Shown here piece by piece: positions 18,456 to 27,573 of a stretch of DNA of 64,000 bases (its first letter is position 1; each line of letters begins with the position of its first letter). The DNA is from CAZAMB01 sp964486335 (GTDB lineage Bacteria; Planctomycetota; Phycisphaerae; UBA1845): contig CAZAMB010000003.1 of the NCBI GenBank assembly GCA_964486335.1, forward strand, positions 124,001-188,000, written 5' to 3'. The position numbers and the translations under genes were made by a program. Under the pieces are notes generated by a model. It was not told the DNA's origin. It ran no database searches and saw only the letters and a program-made list of their open reading frames with translations.

Positions 18456-19649
18456 TTACGGCGTCGGCCGACTGTTGATATTCTGGAGGAGCGAGTTTCG
18501 CCCAAGGAATCCAAGCGGGTCAAAGGAGTTTTCGAGACTCCGACCACCCACGCCGGCACTTTGCTGCGAATGACGGTTCAGGAACTCGATGCCGCTCACG
18601 TTGTAGGTCACGCTTACGCCCGCACGCATGAAGATGTTCTTGTTGATGAAGTCCTGGACTTTCGTGCCGAACGTTTCCGGAACCCAGAGAATATCGCCGG
18701 CGGCCAAGGCAATGTTCGCATCCTCGCCGCGCGTGATTCGGGCCATGTCCAGCTTTACATGCAGATCGCTGCCGTCCGGCATGCGGCGAATGAGCGTCGC
18801 CTCCGGCGGCGTGACATCGGTTCGCAGACCGTATGCGCCCGCGAGGGCCTGTAGCACCGTCACCTGCGTGCCCGCCGGATAGAATTGCGCCGCGGGTCGA
18901 TTCACGAGTCCGCCGACAAATACGGTGTTTGGCGTGGCCGCCTCCACCGTGATGATATCTCCGGTCTCCAGCGGCTCAAGTGCCAACGCTTCATTCACTT
19001 CGACCGGATTGGTCAGTTCATAGGATTGCATCACTCCCGGGTGTCGAACCCGGCGCAGCGTCGCCTTTCCTGATGCGTCGGCCGACACGCCCCCGGCTCC
19101 GACAATGGCGTAAAGCATGTTCCGCTCGGTTCGGCGCAATGGAACGAATCCGGGCGCGGTGACCGCCCCCACGACCAGCACGTTGGTCGTTTCCGGGGCG
19201 AACAACTCGACATGAACCACTCCGTCGGCATAAACACGAGGTACGTATCCGGAACGGATGACATCCTCGATATCCTCGAGTTCTTTACCGCCGACGGCCA
19301 CGGCGCCGATCACCGGAAGATCCACCATACCCCCGCGATCGACGCGAACTTGAATCGGCGGTATTGCGGCGCCCTGGCTGGTCGAAAGCGTGATGCGCAA
19401 AATGTCGCTTGGTCCGACCTTGTACGGTCCAAGATGTTCATCGACCGCCGGCGGCGGCAACGATTCGAGCGTTTCGGCCTCTGACAGCGCCGACTGTTTC
19501 TGGATCTCCAGCAGTTGATCCAAAGAAATTCGATGGTCCTTTCGACATCCGCCGACGAGAGCCAGACTTACAAGCGAAAACACCGCGATGAACGTCACGC
19601 GCCGGATGCGTCCGGCACGCACTGCAACGCAAAAGAATGTATGAACCAT
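18456..19649 (-). CDS. Polysaccharide biosynthesis/export outer-membrane lipoprotein (Wza-like)
   Basis: A 397-residue protein. The start is ATG 19649 with AAGGA 6 nt upstream. A lipoprotein signal ends in the lipobox VGGC, so the mature protein is lipid-anchored in the outer membrane. The poly-export domain (GPYKVGPSDILRITLS, VRVDRGGMVDLPVIGAV) is followed by two or three SLBB-type beta-grasp units (NVLVVGAVTAPGFVPL, TVFVGGLVNRPAAQFYPAG). Wza-like proteins form the outer-membrane channel for capsule or exopolysaccharide. The upstream NusG-like gene on the same strand is the usual partner of such loci. No polymerase, flippase or tyrosine kinase gene is nearby, so either the locus is split or this export protein serves a distant cluster. 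Confidence 0.88.
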   Translation of the reverse strand: MVHTFFCVAVRAGRIRRVTFIAVFSLVSLALVGGCRKDHRISLDQLLEIQKQSALSEAETLESLPPPAVDEHLGPYKVGPSDILRITLSTSQGAAIPPIQVRVDRGGMVDLPVIGAVAVGGKELEDIEDVIRSGYVPRVYADGVVHVELFAPETTNVLVVGAVTAPGFVPLRRTERNMLYAIVGAGGVSADASGKATLRRVRHPGVMQSYELTNPVEVNEALALEPLETGDIITVEAATPNTVFVGGLVNRPAAQFYPAGTQVTVLQALAGAYGLRTDVTPPEATLIRRMPDGSDLHVKLDMARITRGEDANIALAAGDILWVPETFGTKVQDFINKNIFMRAGVSVTYNVSGIEFLNRHSQQSAGVGGRSLENSFDPLGFLGRNSLLQNINSRPTP

Positions 19650-19894
19650 GGGCGATCCTTCGACTGAAGATGCAATCCGATCCGCGTCGGACGACCTGTC
19701 GCCCGACCTTTCGCTTTTCGTCATGACGCGAAGTGAACGTTCACAATTTCTCGTCAACCAGGCGATGGCCCGACGACATTCCAATGTCGACAACGTTTTG
19801 CGGAATAGTCAACCGAACCGCTGGGAAGCACGGATTCTTGCGAACAGAAAGCGCGAAATGCGGCATTTCAGTACTGAAACGAGGGGATCGCAGT

Positions 19895-20509
19895 TCAATC
19901 CAGCACGATCAGGAATGAAGGATCAATCTCAAGTTCCGCGGATTGGCCCAGAAACTCAACGCCGACAAATACGCGCCAATGTCCGGGCCGACGAAGCACA
20001 ACGCCTTCCAGCCCCTTGAGCGTCCCCGCGACGACCCGGCACCGGGCGCCTTTGCGCAGTTTTGGATAGAAATCGACAGTCTCCTCGCTTACGACGACTC
20101 GATGGACCTGCTCAAGATCATCTCGAATTCGAGCCTGGTCCGGCACATCGAGCACATGGGCGATCCGATGGGTGCGCAGCGCGGCTTCACGATCGGCGCG
20201 ATTACCGCACAGGAAGACGTAACCCGGAAAGAGCGGTATCTCCACCCGACGTTTTCTCCCCCCGTAGGTTCGACGATACCGAATCAAAGGCAAGAAATGT
20301 TGAATGCCAAGCCTGCCCAAATCAACCGCGACAGCCTTCTCATTGCGCGCCCGAGTATGCAACACATACCAGCGTCCGACAAAGTCCGAAATGGAAGGCG
20401 TCGAAACCGCCCCCTCCGCAACCGCAGGCATCGATAAACCAGCTTTGTTTTCAATCCGAGCCATGCTGTCTTTCAAGAGTTCCGCGCGGGGCTTCTCTTG
20501 CCAGTCCAT
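19895..20509 (-). CDS. NusG-like specialised transcription antiterminator
   Basis: About 204 residues. An NGN domain (GRWYVLHTRARNEKAVAVDL, FLPLIRYRR, IPLFPGYVFL) is followed by a KOW domain (KGARCRVVAGTLKGLEGVVL). This is the RfaH/LoaP/UpxY class of NusG paralogues that allow RNA polymerase to read through long polysaccharide operons. It precedes the export lipoprotein on the same strand with a 245-bp gap. The start is uncertain: Met codons at 20509 and 20464 are both possible and neither has a strong ribosome site; the frame begins with TTG at 20533. An N-terminal tail of 35-45 residues before the NGN domain is longer than usual. Confidence 0.8.
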   Translation of the reverse strand: MDWQEKPRAELLKDSMARIENKAGLSMPAVAEGAVSTPSISDFVGRWYVLHTRARNEKAVAVDLGRLGIQHFLPLIRYRRTYGGRKRRVEIPLFPGYVFLCGNRADREAALRTHRIAHVLDVPDQARIRDDLEQVHRVVVSEETVDFYPKLRKGARCRVVAGTLKGLEGVVLRRPGHWRVFVGVEFLGQSAELEIDPSFLIVLD

Positions 20510-20760
20510 CGACCGAGAACCCTGGTGCCGCAATGGTTTTTGTAACCCATCTTACACGAATACCTGAGGCTTCCTCGACGGTGCGGCCTCGCGTCCGGAT
20601 TCGCGCGATTTTTGCGCCTGGATGGTCCCGCACTTTTGACAATCGTCTTGCGCGTATTCGCTCACAATCTTTTCGGACGCAATTCCCTGCAAATTTTCTT
20701 CCACATTTTAGGTCCGACTTCGGCAACCATTCTATCAGACAATTCCACTCAGGAGTTCCT

Positions 20761-22815
20761 ATGAACGAACGCAAGGACTTTGCGCGAATCCCCCTCGCCG
20801 CCGTGGGCGCACTGTCGGGAAACGCCGCCGCCGATTTTGAAGTCCGACTTCCGAGCCCTTCGGGAGGCGCGCCCACCCTCTACCGAAAATCGGGCGGCGA
20901 GATGGAGTTGCCCGACTACCATCGCATGCGCGAGCACGGCGTCAGCCACCTGTACGTTCGCGTCGAAGACCTGGCCAAGTGCGAGGCCATCATCGAAGGG
21001 AAACTCACTTCGCTTCTTCAACAATCGCAACTCTCCCCGGCCGAAAAGGCTGGCGTCATCCACGATGTCGGAGCGTCCGTCGCTCGAAATCTGATGAAGG
21101 AATCAGACGCTCCTCCCGATCTGGTGCGCGTGGGCAATGTCCTCGACAACGTGATTGGCTGCGTGCTGCACGATCCCCTCGTCGCTTCCCAGTTGCTTCA
21201 CATGGCCGATCACGAGCGAAGCGTCGCCAGCCACATGTTCATCGTTTCAACTCTGGCCGTACTAATGGGGGCCGAGGTCTACGGATCCGATCCGGAATTG
21301 CTTCGGAACTTCGGCTTTGCGGGCATGTTGCATGATTTGGGCAAACTCGGCATCGGATCGGCGATTTTGAACAAGAGCGAACCGCTATCCCCCGAGGAAG
21401 TGCACATGATCGAGCAGCACCCCATCGAATCAGTGCGCTTGATCGGCGATGCGCCCCAGGCCACGCCCATTGTCCGTCAGATGATTCTTCAGCACCACGA
21501 GCGGGTCGATGGGAAGGGGTACCCGATCGGCGTTTGCGGCGCCAATCTGCCGCCGCCCAGCCGAATCCTCGCCATCGTCGATTCATTTCACGCCATGATC
21601 GGACGACGTCCGTACCGAGCGCCGCTTACCGCAGTGGAGGCCAACCGCGTCCTGAATAACATGGCGGGAAAACAGTTTGACACCGATTTGCTCGCGTGCT
21701 GGAACGAACTATTCAAACGATGCTGGTCTCCCTCGGCATCGTCCGCGGCACCGCCAATACCGGTTCCCGAATCAATGACCACTTCCAAACATGAGCACCG
21801 CCTCGCGCCGCCGAGCAGAAAATCGTTGCATCAACGTGTCACGCGCACCGTTTGCAAGGGCAACATCGCCGTGCGCTGCGTTTACGCCGGCCGTCTGCGC
21901 GATGCGAGCGCGGCGCCAAAGGAATTCGTGGCTCCGGTGCATGACATCTCACGACGAGGCTTGTGCGTGTACACCGCCCATCCGCTGTATCGCGGTGAAA
22001 TCCTTCATGTACAGTTCGGAACACTTGAACAGAAATGGGTGCGGGCGGCCGTCGCATGGTGCCGACAATGCGACGACAATACTTTCCGCACGGGCCTTCG
22101 CTTTTCAGAGCGTCTTCCTGAAACCGAAGCTCACCGCACGGCCTCTGTGGAGAGCCCACGTGAATCTATCAAGCACCAAGTCGGCGGCGGAACGCCGAAC
22201 GCCGAATCCAAACCGCAGCAAGAGAGTTCGCCGGGTCGCGAACCTGCGGAGATCAAGTTCGAAAACGCCCACGAGACACTGACCGCCATCGCCGCACTCC
22301 GTAAGATTCCGCCCGAAGAGGAACGCACGGTCATTCTTCTCTCTACGTTCGACGACGTCAACATTCGCCGCAAAACCGTTGACATTCTCGCAAGAATCGG
22401 TTCTCGGGCGGCACGCAGCGCCATTGTCAGCTTGCTGATGGATGCCGACGCTTCGGTTCGGGAGCGGGCCGCCGCGACCGCGGGCGTTCTCAAAATGCAG
22501 GAGGCCGGCTTTCAATTGCGAAAACTGTTGCGCGACCCGGTGGAACCAGTCGTGCTGCGTGCCGCCGGGGCCCTTGGCAGACTCGACGATCAGTCCGGCT
22601 TGCCCAATACGATCGCGGTTCTCAAAGCGCGGGGCGAGAACGCCAAGCTGGCGGCCGTCATTGTCGGCGAAATCGTAGGACATCGGTTTTCGGGCAATGC
22701 GGAAGGAATCCAAGCCGCCCTTCGCTACCTTGAAGCCCAAGGCGACAGGACAAATCAAGCGGAGCGTAAGGGAATCAAAGATGAGTTTCTGAAGCGCATG
22801 ATACCGACACGGTGA
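20761..22815 (+). CDS. HD-GYP / PilZ-like / HEAT-repeat signalling protein
   Basis: A 684-residue cytoplasmic protein. ATG 20761 has AGGAG 6 nt upstream; the frame is open for 700 bp before it, but only as a shadow of the NusG-like gene. The N-terminal ~120 residues start like a PilZ motif (ERKDFARIPL). The HD-GYP domain shows MLHDLGKLGIG, EQHPIESV, QHHERVDGKGYP and DSFHAMIG, so the metal and catalytic residues seem intact for c-di-GMP hydrolysis. A PilZ-like domain follows (HDISRRGLCVYT, the DxSxxG motif). The last ~170 residues are HEAT-like helical repeats (RRKTVDILARIGSRAARSAI, VRERAAATAGVL). It is divergent from the EPS-type genes, which fits c-di-GMP control of surface polysaccharide, but that link is inference. 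Confidence 0.85.
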   Translation: MNERKDFARIPLAAVGALSGNAAADFEVRLPSPSGGAPTLYRKSGGEMELPDYHRMREHGVSHLYVRVEDLAKCEAIIEGKLTSLLQQSQLSPAEKAGVIHDVGASVARNLMKESDAPPDLVRVGNVLDNVIGCVLHDPLVASQLLHMADHERSVASHMFIVSTLAVLMGAEVYGSDPELLRNFGFAGMLHDLGKLGIGSAILNKSEPLSPEEVHMIEQHPIESVRLIGDAPQATPIVRQMILQHHERVDGKGYPIGVCGANLPPPSRILAIVDSFHAMIGRRPYRAPLTAVEANRVLNNMAGKQFDTDLLACWNELFKRCWSPSASSAAPPIPVPESMTTSKHEHRLAPPSRKSLHQRVTRTVCKGNIAVRCVYAGRLRDASAAPKEFVAPVHDISRRGLCVYTAHPLYRGEILHVQFGTLEQKWVRAAVAWCRQCDDNTFRTGLRFSERLPETEAHRTASVESPRESIKHQVGGGTPNAESKPQQESSPGREPAEIKFENAHETLTAIAALRKIPPEEERTVILLSTFDDVNIRRKTVDILARIGSRAARSAIVSLLMDADASVRERAAATAGVLKMQEAGFQLRKLLRDPVEPVVLRAAGALGRLDDQSGLPNTIAVLKARGENAKLAAVIVGEIVGHRFSGNAEGIQAALRYLEAQGDRTNQAERKGIKDEFLKRMIPTR

Positions 22816-22901
22816 TTTTGCCCGATCGCGCTTCCGCCAATCATCGACAAATCCGGCTGCATCATGCACAATGACCGCGGCAACGAAACCAAACGGATTC
22901 A

Positions 22902-24407
22902 TTGGCCGTGCGTGTACAGCTCCTTCATCTGTCCGGACCCTTTCGCGGACAAACGATTACCCATTCCGAACCGCGCGTGTCACTCGGCTCCGCGACCGAC
23001 GCCACCGTCCGGTTCCCTCCCGGTCTCGTGCTCGGCCATCACGCGGAAATCACATTCGCCGAAGCAGAGTGCGCGTTTCATCTAAAAGCACTCGACGGCC
23101 AGGTGTTCGTCAACTACCGCGAAGTCCGCGAGGTCATCCTCGAATCCAACGATCTGATCGAACTCGGCCTGAACGGCCCGAAAATGCGCTTTCGCGCCCA
23201 TCAGACGCCGGGCAGCTTATGCAAGCCTGTCCACCAGATGCTCACTGACGCTCTCGACGTGGGCGGCGTTAGCGGCATCTTCGCGTCCGGGTGGACCTTT
23301 CAGCGGGACCTGCTTCGCCATTCAACTCATTTGGTCAAATTGATTGCCGTCCTTCTATTGGCCGCTGTCGCTTTTGGCTCAGCCTATTTGGGCGGTGCGC
23401 TCGGAACTCGGCGCGTCAAAAAACATCAGGAGACCTTCCAACGCCAGCAAGCTGATGCCAACGCGGCGATTTTGGACATCATGAAGAATCAGTTGCAACG
23501 ACAGTTGGACGAATTCCGAAGGGAACAGGCGGGCCATGCGTCCCGAGTTGAGTTGGAAAAATTGCGTGCCGACCTGGTCCGCCGTGCCGAAGTCGTGGAC
23601 ACATTCGTTGCGCGTAACAATGCGCTTCGCCGCGTCCTCGACGAGTATTCCGACGGTGTGTGTTTGATTCACGGCGTGTACGGGTTCCACATGCCCGTGG
23701 AAGGAACCGCCCCACTTCCCGTCACCAATCCGGACGGAATTCCCCTTCACATCGAATACTTTGGATCCGGTTTCCTCGGCGATAACGAAGGCCGCATCGT
23801 GACCAATCGCCACGTCGCCGAACCCTGGTGGAACAACGACAATGTGGCCCCGCTCCTGGCGCAAAACCTGTCGCCGGCTTTCGTGCAGTTGACCGCCAGT
23901 TTTCCGGGAATAGCCCCCTTGCCGATCGACCCGACATCAATTCAGCTCAGCACTGACGGTGTGGACATCGCCATCGTTCGCGTCGCGGCCGATGCCGTCA
24001 AGAGCGTCCCTCCCCTTCCGCTCTCCGACGCCGACGAAACGTCTTTTCGCGGCGGACGCGTTATTTTGCTCGGATACCCGACAGGACTCAATGCGATTCT
24101 CGCCCGGTCCGAACCCGATGTCGTCAGCCAGATCCTCGAAAGTGTCTCGAACACGACGGAACTCGTGTCCGCATTGGCCGAACGATCGCTCATCCGACCC
24201 GTCATCACCCAAGGCGCGCTCAATGAAGTGCGCGAGCGACGCCTCGTTTACGACGCCGAAACCACCTCGGGCGGCTCCGGCGGACCCGTGTTCGGCCCCG
24301 ACGGCACTGTCATTGGCGTCAACTTCGCCATCACCCGCGACTTCGGCGGCACCAACTTCGGCGTGCCGATCCGCTTCGCACGCTCCATGCTGCACGCCAC
24401 GCCCTGA
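22902..24407 (+). CDS. FHA-domain, membrane-anchored trypsin-like serine protease
   Basis: A 501-residue protein. Residues 1-100 are an FHA phosphothreonine-binding domain (RVSLGSATDATVRFP, GHHAEI, VNYREV). A transmembrane helix follows at about 145-165 (LIAVLLLAAVAFGSAYLGGA), then a coiled coil to about 245. The S1/S1C-like protease has an apparent triad: TNRHVAEP (His), DGVDIAIVRV (Asp) and TSGGSGGPVFG (Ser). No PDZ domain is seen. FHA would lie in the cytoplasm and the protease outside the inner membrane, so the protein could couple kinase signalling to envelope proteolysis. The start is TTG 22902, with GTG 22908 an alternative; neither has a strong ribosome site. Confidence 0.82.
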   Translation: MAVRVQLLHLSGPFRGQTITHSEPRVSLGSATDATVRFPPGLVLGHHAEITFAEAECAFHLKALDGQVFVNYREVREVILESNDLIELGLNGPKMRFRAHQTPGSLCKPVHQMLTDALDVGGVSGIFASGWTFQRDLLRHSTHLVKLIAVLLLAAVAFGSAYLGGALGTRRVKKHQETFQRQQADANAAILDIMKNQLQRQLDEFRREQAGHASRVELEKLRADLVRRAEVVDTFVARNNALRRVLDEYSDGVCLIHGVYGFHMPVEGTAPLPVTNPDGIPLHIEYFGSGFLGDNEGRIVTNRHVAEPWWNNDNVAPLLAQNLSPAFVQLTASFPGIAPLPIDPTSIQLSTDGVDIAIVRVAADAVKSVPPLPLSDADETSFRGGRVILLGYPTGLNAILARSEPDVVSQILESVSNTTELVSALAERSLIRPVITQGALNEVRERRLVYDAETTSGGSGGPVFGPDGTVIGVNFAITRDFGGTNFGVPIRFARSMLHATP

Positions 24408-24435
24408 TGCCATTGCGCCTCTTGCGCGGACGGCC

Positions 24436-24633
24436 TCAAAAGCAGAAGAAAATGTCGCAGTCGTCGTAATAGTAAACGTCGTAATAACCGCTGTCGTAGT
24501 AATAGCCGTCGTCATCGCGGTAGATGTCGAGAAACCCCGTGTAGGGATCACAAGTCGCCGTCGTAATCAGCGGAATCGCTCCGCAGGCGAGCCCCACCAG
24601 CCACATCTTGATTCGATTCGGTCTTTTGCTCAT
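24436..24633 (-). CDS. Small secreted Tyr/Asp-rich protein
   Basis: A 65-residue ORF starting at ATG 24633 (the GTG at 24636 is also in frame), with GAGGTGGTG just upstream as a ribosome site. The N-terminus is a signal peptide (IKMWLVGLACGAIPLITT). The mature part is short and striking: TCDPYTGFLDIYRDDDGYYY, then repeated Tyr/Asp with the ending YDDCDIFFCF. Three cysteines in the mature part could bind metal or form disulfides. I do not recognise a family. It is convergent with the FHA-protease gene and upstream of polA on the same strand. Confidence 0.55.
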   Translation of the reverse strand: MSKRPNRIKMWLVGLACGAIPLITTATCDPYTGFLDIYRDDDGYYYDSGYYDVYYYDDCDIFFCF

Positions 24634-24815
24634 CACACCACCTCATTTCTGTCCTGGGAATGTCCGAAAACCGGCCGGCCCCGCGCATCAAAACGACCGG
24701 CGCTATGATATCGTCGGACACGAATCCCCTCGCGGCGTTAGCGAGAAAGATATCCCAATTGTAACTTCCTTGGCCATCGTATCTTACGGCCGCTTTCGTA
24801 CGAGGTGGCGAACGG

Positions 24816-27566
24816 CTATTTGCAGTCCGCCCAGGTGCGCCCGCTGGAAATCTCTACGACGACAGGTACGGTCAAGGGAATGGCGTTTTCCATTCTTTGG
24901 CGGATCATCTGACTTTCGCGTTCGGTTTCCGAAACGGGAACTTCAAACACAAGCTCATCGTGGACTTGCAGTAGCAGCTTGGCCGCTCGCCGTGCCCCGC
25001 GAAGCTCGTGCCAGATGTCCACCATCGCCCGCTTGATCAGATCGGCCGCGGAGCCTTGAACGACCGTATTCACCGCGATGCGCTCGCCAAAGGATACCTG
25101 CTGCCGATTACGCGACTGCAATTCGGGAATCGGTCGTCGTCGACCAAGAATGGTCTGCGCATAACCGACCTTCTTCGCCTGCTCCACGCATTCATCGATG
25201 AACTGCCGAATCCCCGGATACCGTTCGAAATACGCCTCGATAAACGCGCGGGCTTCGTCGTTGCCGATGCCCAGCGATCGCGACAGCCCAAAGGCCGTTT
25301 GACCATAAATGATCCCAAAATTGACCGCCTTGGCCGCGCTGCGCTGGCTCGGCGTCACGTCTTCCGGCGGCACGCCGTTGACCTCCGCTGCCACCGCCCG
25401 GTGAATATCCAGTCCGCGGCGAAACGCATCCATGAGCGATTCATCGCGCGAAAAGTGAGCCAGCAGTCGCAGTTCGATCTGCGAGTAATCTGCCGCGACC
25501 AGCATGTGATCCTCATCGCAGGCCACGAAAGCGCGGCGAATGCGCTTGCCCATGTCCGTGCGGATCGGAATGTTCTGCAAGTTGGGATCGCTGGACGACA
25601 GGCGACCGGTCACGGCCCCGGTCTGGTGGAAGCTCGCGTGGATTCGACCGGTGCGCCGAGAGATCATCGTCGGCAGTGTATCAACGTAAGTACCTTTGAG
25701 CTTCGACAGTTCCCGGTACTCAAGAAGGAGCCTTGGAATCGGATGATCGGTTTGCTCGGCCAGAGCCTCCAGCGTCTCGGCGTCCGTGCTGCGGCCCGTC
25801 TTGGTCTTGCGCACCACCGCGAAGCCCAGCTCATCAAACAACACGGCGCCGAGCTGTTTGGGCGAATCGAGGTTGAACGAATGCCCTGCCGCCTGATGAA
25901 CGTCCCGCGTCAACTCGAGCAGCCGATTGCCCATCTCGTCGCCGAGGCGCTTGAGCATCGCCACGTCGATCTTGACGCCGTTGTGCTCCATCTCGGCCAG
26001 TACTTCCACGAGCGGGATCTCCGTCTCACGAAACAACGACTCAAACGGCGAGCCATAGACTTGCGATCCAAACGACTCCTTCAGCCGCCATGTATAGTCG
26101 GCGTCTTCGCACGCGTATTCACTCACCACCCGCGTTTCCACCTGGTCCATCGAAAGCTGATCCTTGCCCTTGCCGATCAGGTCGCTGATGGGAATCATGT
26201 CGTGGTCGAAAAAACTCTTCGCCAGAAAATCCAGGGAATGCGATCGACGCAGCGGGTCCAGCAGAAAACTGGCGATCATCGTGTCAAACGTCAGCCCCGA
26301 AACGACGATCCCGAGTTTGCGCAACACCAGCATGTCGTATTTGGCGTTCTGAGCCACCTTGGCGACGTTGCCGTCCTCGAAGATCGGCTTGAGGGCCTTG
26401 GTCACGGCCTCGACGGAAACCGTCGCGCCCAGCATCGAACGCAGGGCGATGTACCAGGCTTCACCCGCCTTCCACGAAAAAGACATGCCGACGATATCCG
26501 CATCGATCGGACTCAGCCCCGTCGTTTCCGTGTCGAATGCGAATTCGCTTTGCTTTTTCAGTTCCGCGACAAACGCGGCCAGCTTCTCGGGCGTGTCCAC
26601 CAGATGATAAGTCGCCGTCGGCTCGCGCTTCGGCGGCGATGGAGTCGGCTGTACTTCCGTCGAAGGGGAACCCGCTAGGGCAAACGCCGGCTCAACGCGG
26701 TTTTCCTCCGGCGAAATCGCGTTCAGCGCGTCCATCAATCGCGAGAAACGCAACGCTTCGAATATGGGTCGAACTGCCGCCGGCGTCCATCGCGTTCGCG
26801 AACACTCCGCGAGTTCGAACGTCATCGGCACGTCGCGACGAAGCGTCACCAGCTTTCGTGTGTCGGGAATCCGCGGTGCGAACTCGAGGATGCGTTCCCG
26901 CAGCTTCGCCGTCAGTTCATCCGCATGCGCAAGAACCCCCTCCACCGTCCCGTATTGCGCGATCAATTTCACCGCCGTCTTGGGGCCGACCCCCGGAACG
27001 CCGGGCACATTGTCCGTCGAATCACCGACCAACGTCTGAATCTCAGCCGCTTGCGCCGGTGTGAACCCCTTCACGGCCAGCAATTTGTCCGGGTCCACTT
27101 CCTCATCCTTCGTCGGATCAAACAATCGCACCCGATCGGAGAGCAATTGATCGAGGTCCTTGTCTCGACTGACGAGGTAGACCATCACCTCTTCGTCACG
27201 CAACCGTTCCGCGATCGTCGCCATCAGATCATCCGCTTCGTACCCCGTTTGCCGAAACAACGGGATTCCCAACGCCCGCACGATCGAGACGACTCGCTCG
27301 GCCTGCACGTCGAGCGCTTCCGGCGCCGGATCGCGATGCCCCTTGTAATTCGGGTCGATCTCCCGCCGAAACACCGTGCCGTCGTCCACGTCCATCACCA
27401 TGGCCAGGTAATCGGGCTGACGATCCTTGATGAGCTTGAACAGCATCGCGCAGAACAGATGCGTCGCGCCCGTCGGCTCGCCGGTCGGGCTGGTGAGCGG
27501 CTGCGAAAGGCCGTAAAACGCGCGGTAAAGCTGGTAATGGCCGTCAATCAGATAGAGCGTTTTCAC
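24816..27566 (-). CDS. polA: DNA polymerase I
   Basis: A 916-residue DNA polymerase I for repair and Okazaki-fragment processing. The 5'-3' exonuclease domain occupies about residues 1-300 (LYLIDGHYQLYRAFYG, YEADDLMATIA, GDSTDNVPGVPGVGPKTA). A 3'-5' proofreading domain with intact DEDD motifs follows (FAFDTETTGLS, NAKYDMLVL, YACEDADYTW). The polymerase domain has motif A (VAADYSQIELRLLAHFS), the O-helix (RSAAKAVNFGIIYG) and motif C (LQVHDELVFE). GTG 27566 was chosen because the protein then begins VKTLYLIDGH; the frame is open 60 bp further to 27626. It starts only 7 bp from the stop of the IPTL-CTERM gene, so the two may be co-transcribed. Confidence 0.97.
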   Translation of the reverse strand: MKTLYLIDGHYQLYRAFYGLSQPLTSPTGEPTGATHLFCAMLFKLIKDRQPDYLAMVMDVDDGTVFRREIDPNYKGHRDPAPEALDVQAERVVSIVRALGIPLFRQTGYEADDLMATIAERLRDEEVMVYLVSRDKDLDQLLSDRVRLFDPTKDEEVDPDKLLAVKGFTPAQAAEIQTLVGDSTDNVPGVPGVGPKTAVKLIAQYGTVEGVLAHADELTAKLRERILEFAPRIPDTRKLVTLRRDVPMTFELAECSRTRWTPAAVRPIFEALRFSRLMDALNAISPEENRVEPAFALAGSPSTEVQPTPSPPKREPTATYHLVDTPEKLAAFVAELKKQSEFAFDTETTGLSPIDADIVGMSFSWKAGEAWYIALRSMLGATVSVEAVTKALKPIFEDGNVAKVAQNAKYDMLVLRKLGIVVSGLTFDTMIASFLLDPLRRSHSLDFLAKSFFDHDMIPISDLIGKGKDQLSMDQVETRVVSEYACEDADYTWRLKESFGSQVYGSPFESLFRETEIPLVEVLAEMEHNGVKIDVAMLKRLGDEMGNRLLELTRDVHQAAGHSFNLDSPKQLGAVLFDELGFAVVRKTKTGRSTDAETLEALAEQTDHPIPRLLLEYRELSKLKGTYVDTLPTMISRRTGRIHASFHQTGAVTGRLSSSDPNLQNIPIRTDMGKRIRRAFVACDEDHMLVAADYSQIELRLLAHFSRDESLMDAFRRGLDIHRAVAAEVNGVPPEDVTPSQRSAAKAVNFGIIYGQTAFGLSRSLGIGNDEARAFIEAYFERYPGIRQFIDECVEQAKKVGYAQTILGRRRPIPELQSRNRQQVSFGERIAVNTVVQGSAADLIKRAMVDIWHELRGARRAAKLLLQVHDELVFEVPVSETERESQMIRQRMENAIPLTVPVVVEISSGRTWADCK

Positions 27567-27573
27567 GCGTTCA

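Noticed and set aside
20062..20760. Upstream extension of the HD-GYP frame by 233 codons
   Set aside because: The extension is antisense to the NusG-like gene; ATG 20761 has a good AGGAG site.
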